Both the position numbers and the translations under genes were made by a program. This document shows, piece after piece, positions 54,021-64,000 of a DNA stretch of 64,000 nt. Each line of letters starts with the position of its first letter. The stretch's first letter is position 1. Under the pieces are notes generated by a model. It was not told the origin of the DNA. It saw only the letters and a list, made by a program, of their open reading frames with translations, and searched no databases. Origin of the DNA: Heterocephalus glaber (Eukaryota; Chordata; Mammalia; Rodentia; Bathyergidae); contig NW_004624730.1 of the NCBI RefSeq assembly GCF_000247695.1, positions 26,871,507 through 26,935,506 of the forward strand. Direction: 5' to 3'.

Positions 54021-54629
54021 GGAAAAAGGGGGAGAGAAAGGAAAACTTGCTTTATATGCACAGGCCAGAGATGAGTCTAATAAGGAGGTCGGATTCTAAA
54101 GTCACCAAGCAAAAGCAAAAGTGATGTAGGAAAATTGCTCTTGAAAAATCCCCTCAGTGCACATTAAGTTTGCTGAGCCACCTTTGGACATTCTACCTCT
54201 CAGTAAAACCAGCACATCCAGTTTTCCCTCCAGTTTCAGTACAGATGGCCGAGAAGATAGCTGGCTTCTACTGAGGGATCACACTGTGCCATGGCAAGGT
54301 GGTCACACTCTGAGGGGCTCTTGGGAACCAAGGTGAACAAAAGGACAAGTGGATTTACATCCCATCTCACACTCCAGCAGCTAGACTGGAGCCTTGCGTG
54401 ATCTATCTTCTCTCTTTCTAAGCTCACGTGTAGCATGTGGTACACTGAGCCCAATGCACACACAATGCAACTTCCCTTTACTTCAAGTTCACAACTGTTA
54501 GAGGCTTATGGGTTTCAATGAATTAGCCCCATTTCATCATTTCCAGCTGGCCTTATTCTAACAAAGGATTTAGAGCATTTTAAAATTCTTTAAAGCATAC
54601 CAATATTATTTATGAAGTCTAAAAACTAC
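54021..54629. other. Unique sequence, nothing recognised
   Basis: No gene or repeat recognised. Confidence 0.45.
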
Positions 54630-54800
54630 TCCTTGGGACGCAAAAATAAAGTATAGAATATTCCATCAGTGGACCAAGGGAAATAACTTATTATAGTACA
54701 TGCACATAAGAAAACACACAAGAATATATACCAAAGTGGACAGTAGATACTTAAGTGGTAGATGATGGGATACTTTTCCTCTTATTTACCAAAGAACTAT
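54630..54800 (+). mobile_element. Old LINE-1 (L1M-type) 3' fragment
   Basis: 'tccatcagtggaccaaggga', 'ttatagtacatgcacataag', 'accaaagtggacagtagata', 'ggtagatgatgggata'. Confidence 0.65.
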
Positions 54801-55166
54801 GATAACTTATGAAATAACTTTCAAGAGTCACCTTGTAAAGCCTAATGTCAAATGCTAGGATGGACTGTAATAGGAGATTCCAAAGATAAAGCCTGTGCCC
54901 TTTGCCAGCATGTTCTCTCTGACACTGAAGAATGCTATGAGGGGCTCCTGGAGCCAAGAGGCTGTCTGCCCAAGCTGGCCACCAGCCTGGGCTACAATGT
55001 TGTATGGCCAATAGATATGTCCAGGCCTGCAGCAGACACTGAGGCGCTGGTACCAAGCTGGGACAGGGGAGGGGCGGGGGACCAACATCTCTGAGAATCC
55101 ATCTGTGCTAGTTTTTGGTGCCAAGGCTCAACATGTGTTTGTCTCTAATCTTCACTACACTACTCA
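54801..55166. other. Unique sequence, no gene recognised
   Basis: Opposing open frames of 80-101 codons share 54751-55124; such mirror frames usually mean chance. An SP1-like 'ggggaggggcggggga' lies at 55065. Confidence 0.35.
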
Positions 55167-55260
55167 TGGTAGGCAAGAGGCTAGATAACCTACTCAAAGT
55201 TGAACAGCCAGTAAAAGGCAACTTCAGATTTGAAGGCATGTAAGCTCTGGAAAGTTCTCT
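55167..55260 (+). mobile_element. MIR SINE fragment
   Basis: 'gctagataacctactcaaag', 'ttgaacagccagtaaaaggc', 'aacttcagatttgaaggc'. Confidence 0.65.
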
Positions 55261-55424
55261 TAACCGATGTAGTATCTATGAAAGAGATGTGGTCCCCACA
55301 CATAAGGAGCTTACAGACAAATGAAGAAAAAAAGAAGGGATACATAACGTCAGGAGTGAGGAATATCAGTAAAGAGTAAGTATAGTAGGCTTTGGGAATG
55401 TTTATCAAAGAAACCTTACAAATG

Positions 55425-55495
55425 GCAGAGCTGGGATTTGAACTCAATTCTGCCTGGACCTAAAGTCTTTGTGCTTTGCCCTCCAGTAAGTAGGC
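55425..55495 (+). mobile_element. MIR SINE 3' fragment
   Basis: 'aatggcagagctgggatttg', 'aactcaattctgcctggacc', 'aaagtctttgtgctttgccc' is a clean MIR end. Confidence 0.8.
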
Positions 55496-55499
55496 TGCC

Positions 55500-56389
55500 T
55501 CCCCAAACTGCAGGAACCTAGAAGGACAGAGGAAGCAGCAACTGAGAAGATAGTGATAAGGCAAGTACAAAGCTGCCCCCTCCCCAAGTACCACCTGGAT
55601 TGTGGGCAGACATGCAATCCAGCACCTCCTCCAACTCATTGATATCTATGAGGTACTCAGGGACATTCAACCCAGAGATATTCAGGCTGCTGGCCAAACA
55701 AGGAAATCCAAGATAAACTGCCATTCTGTCATGACCTCATCCTGCAGGGAGATAGACAGAAACAATGGCAAAGAGAAATAACCCTGTGTGTTTTCATGGC
55801 ACTTTTCAAGAGGAGATGAAAGTCACCATCAGTCACACCTCTCTGAGGTTATACCCTGTGGCTGGTGAGGCACAGAGAAAGAAATAGGGAGTGAGGACTC
55901 TCCTGAAGTCAAGCTTACAGAGCCCAGAAACCTCTCAAAAAATGAGTAGTGCTGCATCCACTCAAACTCTTCCCACTGCTTAAAGCAGTTTGTGTCAGCA
56001 GTATTATTATGAAAGAAACCAGGTAAAGAGCACTAGTTGATGATTACTCCAAACCCAACACTTTTTATTGAAGTACAACAGAGATACCTCTGTTCGTGCT
56101 TTTTCTTCAGGCTTGAACTGATGGCCTCAGAAAACCCATGGTTTACCCATAATCCCCAGAGATGTGATGGCCCAGGAGCAGTGCCGGCTGGGGTTCCTGG
56201 TTTATCTTCCCACAGGCCAAACGTGGAGATCATATTAATCAAGGACCTGGATCTGTCAGGATCTCAGGGGGTTGATTTCTAAATTTTGTTTTCCATTGGC
56301 TTCCTTTTTGGATTCCCAGTGGACTTGTCTTCAGTTAACATCCACACACTACTTTTTTTGGTCCTGGGCTGGATCATCTGGCATTCTTG
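55500..56389. other. Unique sequence, nothing recognised
   Basis: No gene or repeat recognised. Confidence 0.45.
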
Positions 56390-56545
56390 AGCACTTTCCT
56401 AAGTACTTCCCACAGACCTCGGCTCTCTCAATCCTGGCAACAGCATAGTTTCCAAGGTGGTTTTGTATCATCTCTGTTCTGAGATGAGAAAACTGAGATG
56501 CAGAGTTGAAAACTGCACCCAAACATTCTGACTCTAGAACTTGTA
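56390..56545 (+). mobile_element. MIR SINE, hit by an ID
   Basis: 'cctaagtacttcccacagac', 'tcaatcctggcaacagcata', 'gatgagaaaactgagatgca', 'cattctgactctagaacttg'. Confidence 0.8.
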
Positions 56546-56546
56546 A

Positions 56547-56629
56547 TCTTTTTTTTTGGTACCAGGGATTGAACTCAGGACCTTGCACTTTCAAGGCAGG
56601 TGAGGCACCAATGAGTTAAATCCCCAGCA
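56547..56629 (-). mobile_element. ID SINE, antisense
   Basis: 'ttggtaccagggattgaact', 'ccttgcactttcaaggcagg', 'aatgagttaaatccccagc'. 'agaacttgtaatct' and 'agaacttgtcatct' flank it. Confidence 0.95.
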
Positions 56630-56964
56630 AGAACTTGTCATCTTAACACCTCCCCTAAAGAAGTTTAGGCAACTTGATTTCTTCATGTCTTAAATAAAGC
56701 ATGGACAAAGAGAAGCAAAGTATGAGAAACACAGAGGTCACAAGGGGACATCCTAACTTCTGTGGTGTGGCACCAAAGGGCACAAGTGGATCTTCTTGGA
56801 ACCTGTTTGTTCACCCCTTAGGTTGAAGCAGTATGTCTGCAGCAGAGCCTAGCTGGACTGACATGTTAGTTGCCTTCAAATTCAGTTCCAAACACTTCTA
56901 AGAAGACCCTCTGGAAAGCTGGATCTCCTGCAACTCCATGCCACTTTCTCCTGTACCTTTCCTC

Positions 56965-57017
56965 CCACACACACATACACATGCACACATACACCCACCT
57001 GCACACACATACCCACA
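56965..57017. repeat. Imperfect (CA)n tract
   Basis: CA-rich run directly before the antisense ID, the usual position of an expanded SINE tail. Confidence 0.9.
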
Positions 57018-57018
57018 G

Positions 57019-57108
57019 TATTTTTTTTTCTTTTTTGGTACCAGGAATCAAACTCAGGACCTTGCACTTGCCAGGCAGACACTGCACCACTGAGCTTCAT
57101 CCCCAGCC
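57019..57108 (-). mobile_element. ID SINE, antisense
   Basis: 'tttggtaccaggaatcaaac', 'cttgcacttgccaggcagac', 'ccactgagcttcatccccag'. Confidence 0.93.
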
Positions 57109-58099
57109 TTATATCTTATCCACTCAACATGACAAGATATTTTTACAGGAGCCGCAATGAATGTCTAGATCATTCTTAACTAGTTCTTATGTATCTTATC
57201 AGCTGAAATCCCATCTGTCTTTCCAGTAACAGCAATTCCACTGCAAAAGTTACACCTGTACCTGCTCACAAGCAGGAATCAATCACATCTCTAGGTTGGT
57301 GAGCTAGACCACACGCATCAATCTTCCCCACTGTGATGCCTTACCGACGACTACTCTTATTTGTTCAGAATGACACAAGTGGAGGGAATGCAAACAAACT
57401 ACCAGAAACCCTAAGCATCATAAAAGAATCCATGTCACTCTTAGTAGGCATAATTCTGTACTGTAATTAATTTTGCTGAATGAACCACAGATCCATGAAA
57501 ACAAATGTGCTGCCATTCTTAATTTTATAGTCCTGAAAATGACACAAAATAGCACGCTTTTTCTACCTTAGCTTTCACTTTGCTTGAACTGTTTTGAGGT
57601 ATACTAGCTATGGCATTTGAAAGGGCACACAACACTTTCCCAATGGCTTTTAGGCCTTCCTTATAAAAAAAAAAAAAGGTTGTGTTTTTAAAGTTCTCAA
57701 GCTTCTTAAATTTGCTTCTTCGCTACTTTTTAAAATTCCAGACAGTAATTCTAATCACTGAGGTCTTTATGAAACTGTATTTCTGTGTGTGTGTGGTTTT
57801 TTGGTTTTTTTTTTTTCCTAAACTCAAGTAATGTTATTGGAAGGAAGCAGAAAACCACAGCGCCCAAACAGAAGTGACTAATGCTGGGAGTGAGCACTGT
57901 AATAAATAAGGCTCCCCAGTGCAAGAGACCAGTGCACCACAGTAGCCTGCTGTATATGACCATGGCTGGGGCTATTTGGAGACAAGCAAGCAGACTTTCC
58001 ACTCTCTTGATGTGCTAATCAAAGTAACCAGGTGCAACTTCCTCCACTAGCCATCTTTTACTAAATGACACAGAGAAAAAAATATAGAAGGAACAAAAA
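57109..58099. other. Unique sequence, nothing recognised
   Basis: No gene or repeat recognised; a T/G-rich patch at 57785-57820. Confidence 0.45.
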
Positions 58100-59019
58100 T
58101 CAAAGAGAAAAAATCCACATAAAACATTTAATTCAGTAGAAGACAGAAATTATACTAATATGGCCAATACCCGATTACATTACAGATCAATTTTTAAAGA
58201 ACTACATACATTTTATGGCCTGATGTTATGAATCGCAAGTGTTATCAAAAAGTTCTACAGGGAAGACAAACCAGCAACCTAACGTTAAATTTCTCTAGCC
58301 TCAAATTTCTCTATTATCATTTCCACACATCGGCACAGTTTTGAAATAAATACCCAGTTTCTCTTTGGCACCATAAAATGTTTGCTCTGGGCCCCAAAGA
58401 ATCAAAATGCCTTAATCAATTACTGAGCTTTATTACCTTTATTGTTTTAACTTTCACCCATTCACTTTTAACTAAAAAAACAATTTGGTAGATATTGTGA
58501 CTCCATATCCCACACATCCACCCCCTGCAAAAATAATAACCCTATCTATTATAGCTCACTGCACATGCCCCCACCCCATCTTACGACACAACTGGTAATA
58601 AATCTTGCTTCTTGAAACATTACAAGGGCTTGTTTTAGCCAACTCCTGAGACGTTCCTCTGATGGTGATGCTTTTGTGACAGCCAGGTTTATTAAAGCAA
58701 ATAAGGGAAGTTGTTAATTTCCCAGATGCTAGTATCTTTTCTACCAAATGCTATTATTTGAATGATAGGCTTATTTTAAAAATTCATGAAAATATAACCG
58801 CCAGGGCAAATTATTAGGGACATTAAATAATGCCCAATAATGTAATACTACATACAATATGAGTACTATATAACAACAATAAGTCTTTTGGTACTTGCAA
58901 CCAAATTACTATTTTCCATGTAGTAAAAGAAAATAAAGAATTGATTTATTTGATTGAGTAATTAATAGTTCTGAGGTGATTCTCATTCTTTTCCCATTAT
59001 CCCCATTAAAATTCATGGC
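58100..59019. other. Repeat-free AT-rich block, candidate conserved non-coding DNA
   Basis: About 900 bases with no recognisable repeat and many homeodomain-like or POU-like AT cores ('cttaatcaattactgagc', 'gagtaattaatagttc'). Only conservation data could settle it. Confidence 0.3.
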
Positions 59020-59240
59020 AATAACTCCCTTGGATCCAGTAATTCTAGCTCTAAGAATGAATTTCAATGAGGCAATCAGGTATCTTTAAAAATCTATAAG
59101 AAGTTGGGGGTTTTGCGTAGTGGTGCTGCCGCCTGCCTTGCAAGCGCAAGGTCCTGAGTTCGACCCCAGGTACCAGAAAAATCTATAAGAATGTTTATCA
59201 TATGGTTATAGAGTGAAAATGAGAAACAAGTTAACTGGAT
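59020..59240 (+). mobile_element. Old LINE-1 (L1M-type) fragment, hit by an ID
   Basis: 'cccttggatccagtaattct', 'agctctaagaatgaatttca', then after the ID 'gaatgtttatcatatggtta'. Confidence 0.7.
59104..59173 (+). mobile_element. ID SINE with target-site duplication
   Basis: 'ttgggggttttgcgtagtgg', 'cctgccttgcaagcgcaagg', 'gagttcgaccccaggtacc'. AAAAATCTATAAGAA lies on both sides (from about 59088 and from 59176). Confidence 0.96.
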
Positions 59241-60110
59241 AGTGATAGGGGACAGACACACAAATAAGCATGTAGTTACAACAGGAATTTTGACCAGTCT
59301 CTTAAAGTCATGTTAAGATGCCATTAGTTGGGAAAAGCATTCTGAATCATTTTTGCAAAGTAGGTCGTCTTTCTTTTTTATGAATTAAACACTTCATCCA
59401 CTGAATAACATCACTTCCATGAACTTGTATTTTGAGATGCTTATTTGACCAAATGAGAAATTATTTCTACGGGTAAAGGCAGGCCCGTATATGTAGAAAT
59501 TATATAATTGCTCTGAAGACTAATCATCCATCTACTATGTGATCATAGAGGAAAGAGGTATAATCATCATCTGCAAACTCGAGGGCTACTACTAATTGCA
59601 CATGGTTAGTTGTACATGATGTTAAAAACCACAATACTTCTGAATGCCTACAGTTCATCTGATCATATTTTACTCTGCATTTCCTTGTGATCTTTTTGAC
59701 AATACTATGCCTTCTCCTGTGTATGTAGTTATCTCTCTTGTCAACCTACAGGGTTAAGGTGAACGTCCTCGTCTACCACATGGCTTGCATCACTCTTGGA
59801 ATGTGGCTACTGCTTGCCCAGAATCTCTTCCTTTCTTCTGACCACAGAATTTCCCATCTCCTACCTCCACCACCATGGCTACTTCCATTGGGAAACTGCT
59901 CTTACTTCATTCTAACTATGAGATTCTTGGGTGGTGACCAATGCAGCACCCTGATCCCCTAGCTCAGGGCAGAGCTAGTAGTAACTAGATGCTGGTATAC
60001 ACTGGAGGTGGGGATAGCAGGAAGCTCTCTGGCCCCTTCTGAAGTTGCTTATCTGGGATGTGGAAGTTTAGATCTCCCTGAGGCCATAACCTCATCTCTA
60101 GCTGGAGAAA
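59241..60110. other. Unique sequence, nothing recognised
   Basis: No gene or repeat recognised. Confidence 0.45.
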
Positions 60111-60113
60111 GGA

Positions 60114-60222
60114 CTTTACAGCCACACCACCCTGAAAGTACCCCATTTCATTTGATCATAGAAGCTAAGCAGGATAGGGCCTGATTAGCCCTTCAATGGG
60201 AGCTTAAGAAAAGAATGTGGGC
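60114..60222 (+). pseudogene. 5S rRNA pseudogene
   Basis: 'acagccacaccaccctgaa' matches 5S rRNA positions 5 to 23 with one or two changes. 'gaagctaagcaggatagggc' matches the internal promoter (box A/IE region), and 'ctgattagcccttcaatggg' the following stretch. The 3' third decays after 'atgggag', and many C/G to T/A changes are present, so a functional gene is unlikely. Confidence 0.88.
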
Positions 60223-60535
60223 AAAGGGCAGAGAGATGTCAAGAAAACCAATGGGGAGTCCAAAAGATATGAATGAAGATATGACTCCCTTGATCTGGAG
60301 TCAACCTTGGCCTCACCTGGTACATGCACCGGGCAGTGTGAGCAGGACACCTGTCACTTCCAGCTGAGAAGTCCACTCAGGATCACACAAGGCAGACCCA
60401 GGGCTCTGTATTCTGAGCTACATTCATGGCCAAAAGACCATCATCCTTGCTCTCCAAGACTTCTAGGTTGGGTTATTATCTTATTACCTTGGAGGTGTTG
60501 GTCACCTTTGAGGTGTATAAGGCTGAGTTTACTAG
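60223..60535. other. Unique sequence, nothing recognised
   Basis: No gene recognised. Confidence 0.45.
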
Positions 60536-60536
60536 G

Positions 60537-60620
60537 CTGGGGATTTAGCTCAGTGGTTCCGCCGCTTGCTTTGCAAGCATAAGGTCCCAAGTTCAATCCC
60601 CAGTACCAAAAAAAAAAAAT
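60537..60620 (+). mobile_element. ID SINE
   Basis: 'ggctggggatttagctcagt', 'gcttgctttgcaagcataag', 'aagttcaatccccagtacc', A tail. Confidence 0.97.
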
Positions 60621-61673
60621 TCAATTTCCTAAATCCTTCTAAACTACCGGTATTTATGATAAGGAGAAGAAACTGGTTCATTCTGTTTCTTACTAAAATT
60701 AGAAAAACGAGTCATAATCATTTTTCATCTTCATAGGAAGTGCCTTACCAGGAAAACTTGGTTCTTAACAAAATAGAATGCTCTTTGTATCTCTGCCTTC
60801 TATAGCAGAGTTATAGTGACTTGATTTTGGTTTTTGTTTCAATGAAGCAGACATTAGACTCAATGCAAATACGTGTCTTCTTATGAGGAAACAAGTCATT
60901 CTAAACAGAGCACTAAAAGACCTGACTCAAACCAAATGCTACCTCCTTAATCATGATACACCTCCATCCAGCACCCTGCACTTCCCATCTAAGCATCTAC
61001 CAAGTGCCGCCCTTCCTAGATGTCTGACACACAGCTGAGCTCATGGATCGAAGTGACACTCATAAACCATTCTTAGCAATGCATGTGCTACAACCACATA
61101 GTGATGACTGCAAAATAATTGTTACTCGTGACATGGGAGTTTTCCTACAGGGCCCAGGAAATAAAAACATGGATGGCTCTGAGTCAAATCAAGGTCCAAG
61201 AGGTAATTCTTAAATTGGGGAAATTGGGCATGTGATGATTTCAGAAACAACTGTAAGTAAATTTAATTCCTCTTTGTCAATCTTTGTATTCGTTACTGGA
61301 TCCTACTAATAAGAGAGCCATCAAAAAGAGCACCAAAAAGCTCAGGAATGCAGCATCCAGGGTCAGGCCATGTCATATATCCTCTTTATGGCTCATCATA
61401 TTTCCTATGGGGTTTTTTTTTCTCACCTAAAATCCATTCAGTTCAAATCAGAACAAAGTTCATAACCTATCTTGTGTGAGCCAGAATTTAAGGAGAACAT
61501 TTGTTTACAATCATACACATATTCTATAGTGTTAAAAAAAAAAAGAACCAATATAAAATTTAGCATACAAATGAAAATAGTTTTTACTTTATTCATATAA
61601 TTAGCATTAAAAGCTCAAAAGCAGACTCTACATTATTGATGTAGTAGTGAAATTCTACTCTTATTCCAAGTTC
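60621..61673. other. Unique sequence, nothing recognised
   Basis: 1 kb without recognisable repeat or gene. Confidence 0.45.
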
Positions 61674-61674
61674 T

Positions 61675-61766
61675 TTTTTTTTTTTTTTTTTGCGGCAACA
61701 GGGATCGAACTCAGGACCTTGCCCTTGCAAGGCAGGGGTGGCCTCACTGAGCTAAATCCCTGGCCC
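61675..61766 (-). mobile_element. ID SINE, antisense
   Basis: A T-run then 'gcaacagggatcgaactcag', 'cccttgcaaggcaggggtgg', 'actgagctaaatccctggcc'. 'ttccaagttct' and 'tcccaagttct' flank it. Confidence 0.95.
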
Positions 61767-62153
61767 TCTTTTCCCAAGTTCTAAAGAAAGGTAGTGGAGG
61801 TGTTTGTCCACAAGGATTACAAAAGGGCATTAATTGGAAAATTGCCAATATTGGATGTGTGGGCAGAGGTGGTGAAGAAACACAGAGAATACAGGGGTAC
61901 ATCCAAGAATAGCATCAAAAACAAGGTGTTGCCCAACCCTGGCCTACAGTGAACAGGTAGCTGAACACCCACTCTGTCCTGAGGCCACCAAGCAGCTGCT
62001 TGGCCAATATTTTATTTATGCCCTGCCCTGCCCTCTCTTAATTCACACCCATGTAATATCCTGCCCACTGAGCCACTCCCAGCACCTCTTGTAAGCAAAG
62101 AAGTATTACAGCAGGTAAGCTAGAGGCAACTAAAACACATGAAATAAGACACT
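61767..62153. other. Unique sequence, nothing recognised
   Basis: No gene or repeat recognised. Confidence 0.45.
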
Positions 62154-62350
62154 TAGGGTTGCTAGATACAGCAAATAAAAATGCAGGATGCCCAGTTAAA
62201 TCTGAATTTCAGATAAACAAGTCATTTGTAAGTACAAGTATGTCCCATGCACTATTTGGGATACATTGTACTAAAAATTTATCCATTCTTTATCTGAAAT
62301 TCAAACATCCAAATTCAAACTAAACATCCATAATTTATCTGGCACCCCTT
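62154..62350. mobile_element. Palindromic DNA-transposon relic (MITE)
   Basis: The left arm 'gttgctagatacagc...tgaatttcagataaacaa...agtacaagtatgtccc' is the inverted counterpart of the right arm 'gggatacattgtacta...ttatctgaaattcaaa...ttatctggcaccc'. This is a known kind of old mammalian palindromic element; I do not assign the subfamily. Confidence 0.8.
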
Positions 62351-63101
62351 AGACACTGTTGTTGACCACCTACTTACTATCTATTCCCTTCCTTTCTTGA
62401 TCACACCCAAATGTCCTCTGGGAAACACCCACCCCCATTTTCAGCCATATGGGGGGAGTCAACCCTGAATTTATGCTCAGCAATGAAAAGCAACAAGCAC
62501 AAGAGCACACATTTTTAAATAACAAGGAACTATTCCTATGTTCATGGTGGTGAGGAAGCTTGAGAAAAGGAGGTATGCCAGCTGCCTTACACCAAGCCCT
62601 TCCCTGCACCCTGGAAATGCCAGAGCAGCAAAGAAGAGGGCAAGAGGTAGTGATAGCTAAAGAGAATGTGCTGGTCAGATTTTGTGCTAAACCAACCAGA
62701 CACATCCATGCTGCATGGCCTATGAAACCACAGTGGTTTTCATCCATTAACAAGATTCACAAAGCTCTCTAGGATGGGTCTCCCCCACTCTGCCTTCTTT
62801 TTTTTTAATATGTAGCACAGCCTATGAGTGTATTCTTTCTTTTTTAAAAAAGTACTGTTGTCTACAACATTCTAGAGGTATAAAAACTCCCATTATTAAG
62901 CCTTTTGGGGAAATTGTGAGCTGCATGCTTGGCCAACAGGGAAACCCACGTGAACAAATACTATTGTAAGAAATAGCTGCCAGTGAAGTCCAGTCTTAGT
63001 CTTGGTATTGTTCATTGTTTTGTGTTATGGGCTAACTCTCTCCCAAGGAGTATCTTTTTCCATATGATGGAGCGGTGCATCCCTGCCAACAGGAAAAACA
63101 G
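62351..63101. other. Unique sequence, nothing recognised
   Basis: 62370-62753 (-) is open for 127 codons with several cysteines but no family I recognise; an opposing frame is open too. Confidence 0.35.
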
Positions 63102-63137
63102 CTGAGTTTCTGGAGGTTTAAAAAATGGTTATCTAGG
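63102..63137. repeat. 36-bp direct repeat, copy 1
   Basis: Identical to 63229-63264, beginning 'ctgagtttctggaggttt' and ending 'ggttatctagg'. It ends at the start of the ID element. Confidence 0.95.
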
Positions 63138-63228
63138 GCTGGGTGGGGATTTAGCTCAGTGGTTTCGCCGCCTGCCTAGCAAGTGCAAGGACCCGAGTTC
63201 AATCCCCCGTACCCAAAAAAAAAAAAAA
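63138..63228 (+). mobile_element. ID SINE beside an assembly gap
   Basis: 'gggtggggatttagctcagt', 'cgcctgcctagcaagtgcaa', 'gagttcaatcccccgtacc', A tail. Flanked by an exact 36-bp repeat, longer than usual for a LINE-1-made target-site duplication. Confidence 0.95.
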
Positions 63229-63264
63229 CTGAGTTTCTGGAGGTTTAAAAAATGGTTATCTAGG
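63229..63264. repeat. 36-bp direct repeat, copy 2, ending at the gap
   Basis: Exact copy of 63102-63137; its last base is the last base before the run of Ns. Confidence 0.95.
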
Positions 63265-63364
63265 NNNNNNNNNNNNNNNNNNNNNNNNNNNNNNNNNNNN
63301 NNNNNNNNNNNNNNNNNNNNNNNNNNNNNNNNNNNNNNNNNNNNNNNNNNNNNNNNNNNNNNNN
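63265..63364. other. Assembly gap of exactly 100 N
   Basis: 100 consecutive Ns, a common placeholder for a gap of unknown size. Sequence on both sides is repeat-rich. Confidence 0.98.
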
Positions 63365-63575
63365 GGAGGGGTAGGGGAAAAGAAAGAAGGGAATGGAATT
63401 AATATGAGAAAATGAAAAATGGAAACTAAGTCTTTGTAAATAGGGAGGGATGGTGGGGTTGAAGGGAGGGCAGGGGAAGGGGAAAAAATAAGAACCAAGA
63501 GAGTATGTAAAGGTGCAAATTTCCAATGATGAATGTCATTATATTGCATACCTAAAATGTACCAATAAAATAAAA
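63365..63575 (+). mobile_element. LINE-1 3' UTR end
   Basis: Purine-rich tract, 'ctaagtctttgtaaataggg', 'ggtgcaaatttccaatgatg', and the terminal 'aatgtaccaataaaataaaa'. Same family as 97-535; its 5' part is in the gap. Confidence 0.88.
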
Positions 63576-63577
63576 TT

Positions 63578-63930
63578 TTTAAAAATTTAATCAAAGAAAT
63601 GAAAGACCTGTTCAGTGAAAAGTGTAAAAAATTGATGAAAGAAAGTGAAGAGCATACACAAGAAGTGGAAAGCTATCCCTTGCTCAATGGTTGGAAGAAT
63701 CAACATTGTTAAAATGTCCATACTACCCAAAGCTGTTTACAAATTTAATGCAATCTCCATCAAAATATCAATGGCACTGTTCACAGAACTAGAAAAAATG
63801 AATTCTAATAGTGATCTGGAACCACAAAAATTCCAAATAGCCAAAGCCACTTTAAACAAAAGAACAAAGCAGGAGACATTATGTTACCAAACTTTAAAAT
63901 ACACTACAAAGATATGGCATGTACAGGAAC
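63578..63930 (+). pseudogene. L1 ORF2 fragment (after the RT core)
   Basis: 'gaaagacctgttcagtgaaa', 'gttggaagaatcaacattgt', 'catactacccaaagctgttt', 'gcaatctccatcaaaatatc', 'aacaaagcaggagacattat' follow in order the ORF2 region downstream of the reverse-transcriptase active site. Stop codons break the frame. It lies after, not before, an L1 3' end, so it belongs to a different copy. Confidence 0.88.
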
Positions 63931-64000
63931 CTAATAACCTCAATAAATGTAAACATTGTATACCATCAATGGGAGCTAAAACTAATAATATCAACAAGAA

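Noticed and set aside
63256..63594. 112-codon minus-strand frame with a run of X
   Set aside because: It reads antisense through an L1 3' UTR and the N gap.

Overview
This is gene-poor nuclear DNA from a mammal, almost certainly a rodent outside the mouse/rat group. The evidence is the mix of SINEs: about 25 tRNA-derived ID elements, about 20 B1 elements (many carrying the internal duplication of roughly 29 bp seen in mouse-related rodents), about 10 composite B1-ID dimers, and no B2 element that I can find. That mix fits a castorimorph such as a beaver or kangaroo-rat relative, but the species is an inference. I found no protein-coding gene, no convincing exon, no CpG-island promoter and no functional RNA gene. 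All open frames are short, and those that resemble a protein are LINE-1 debris.

Layout: 1-1000 holds L1 3' ends followed by three B1 copies in a row. 1-29 kb is unique AT-rich sequence sprinkled with B1, ID, B1-ID, MIR, L2, old L1 and three copies of an 80-bp hAT-like miniature element; a perfect CTCF-type motif lies at 4116-4130. 29.3-34.9 kb is the largest element, an antisense LINE-1 with a 5' region, ORF1, a deleted and decayed ORF2 and a 3' UTR, itself hit by two ID elements. It abuts an ERVL-MaLR LTR, and the pair splits an ancient MIR. 35-63 kb continues with the same repeat mix plus two more MaLR LTRs, an old hAT-Charlie element, a palindromic DNA-transposon relic and a degenerate 5S rRNA pseudogene. 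63.1-64 kb has an ID element beside a 100-N assembly gap, then an L1 3' end running into an L1 ORF2 fragment.

The nested insertions give a readable relative chronology: MIR/L2 and old L1 first, then MaLR LTRs and Charlie-type elements, then the lineage-specific L1, B1 and B1-ID, and last the ID elements with near-perfect target-site duplications. A few long repeat-free stretches (around 21.6-22.4, 26.4-26.9, 42.6-43.4 and 58.1-59.0 kb) are the best places to look for conserved regulatory DNA. I did not find a new biological system here; the points most worth checking are the short hAT-like family, the CTCF site, the nested locus and the long repeat against the gap. Repeat family names come from recall of consensus sequences, without a database search, and most repeat boundaries are good to about 10-20 bases.
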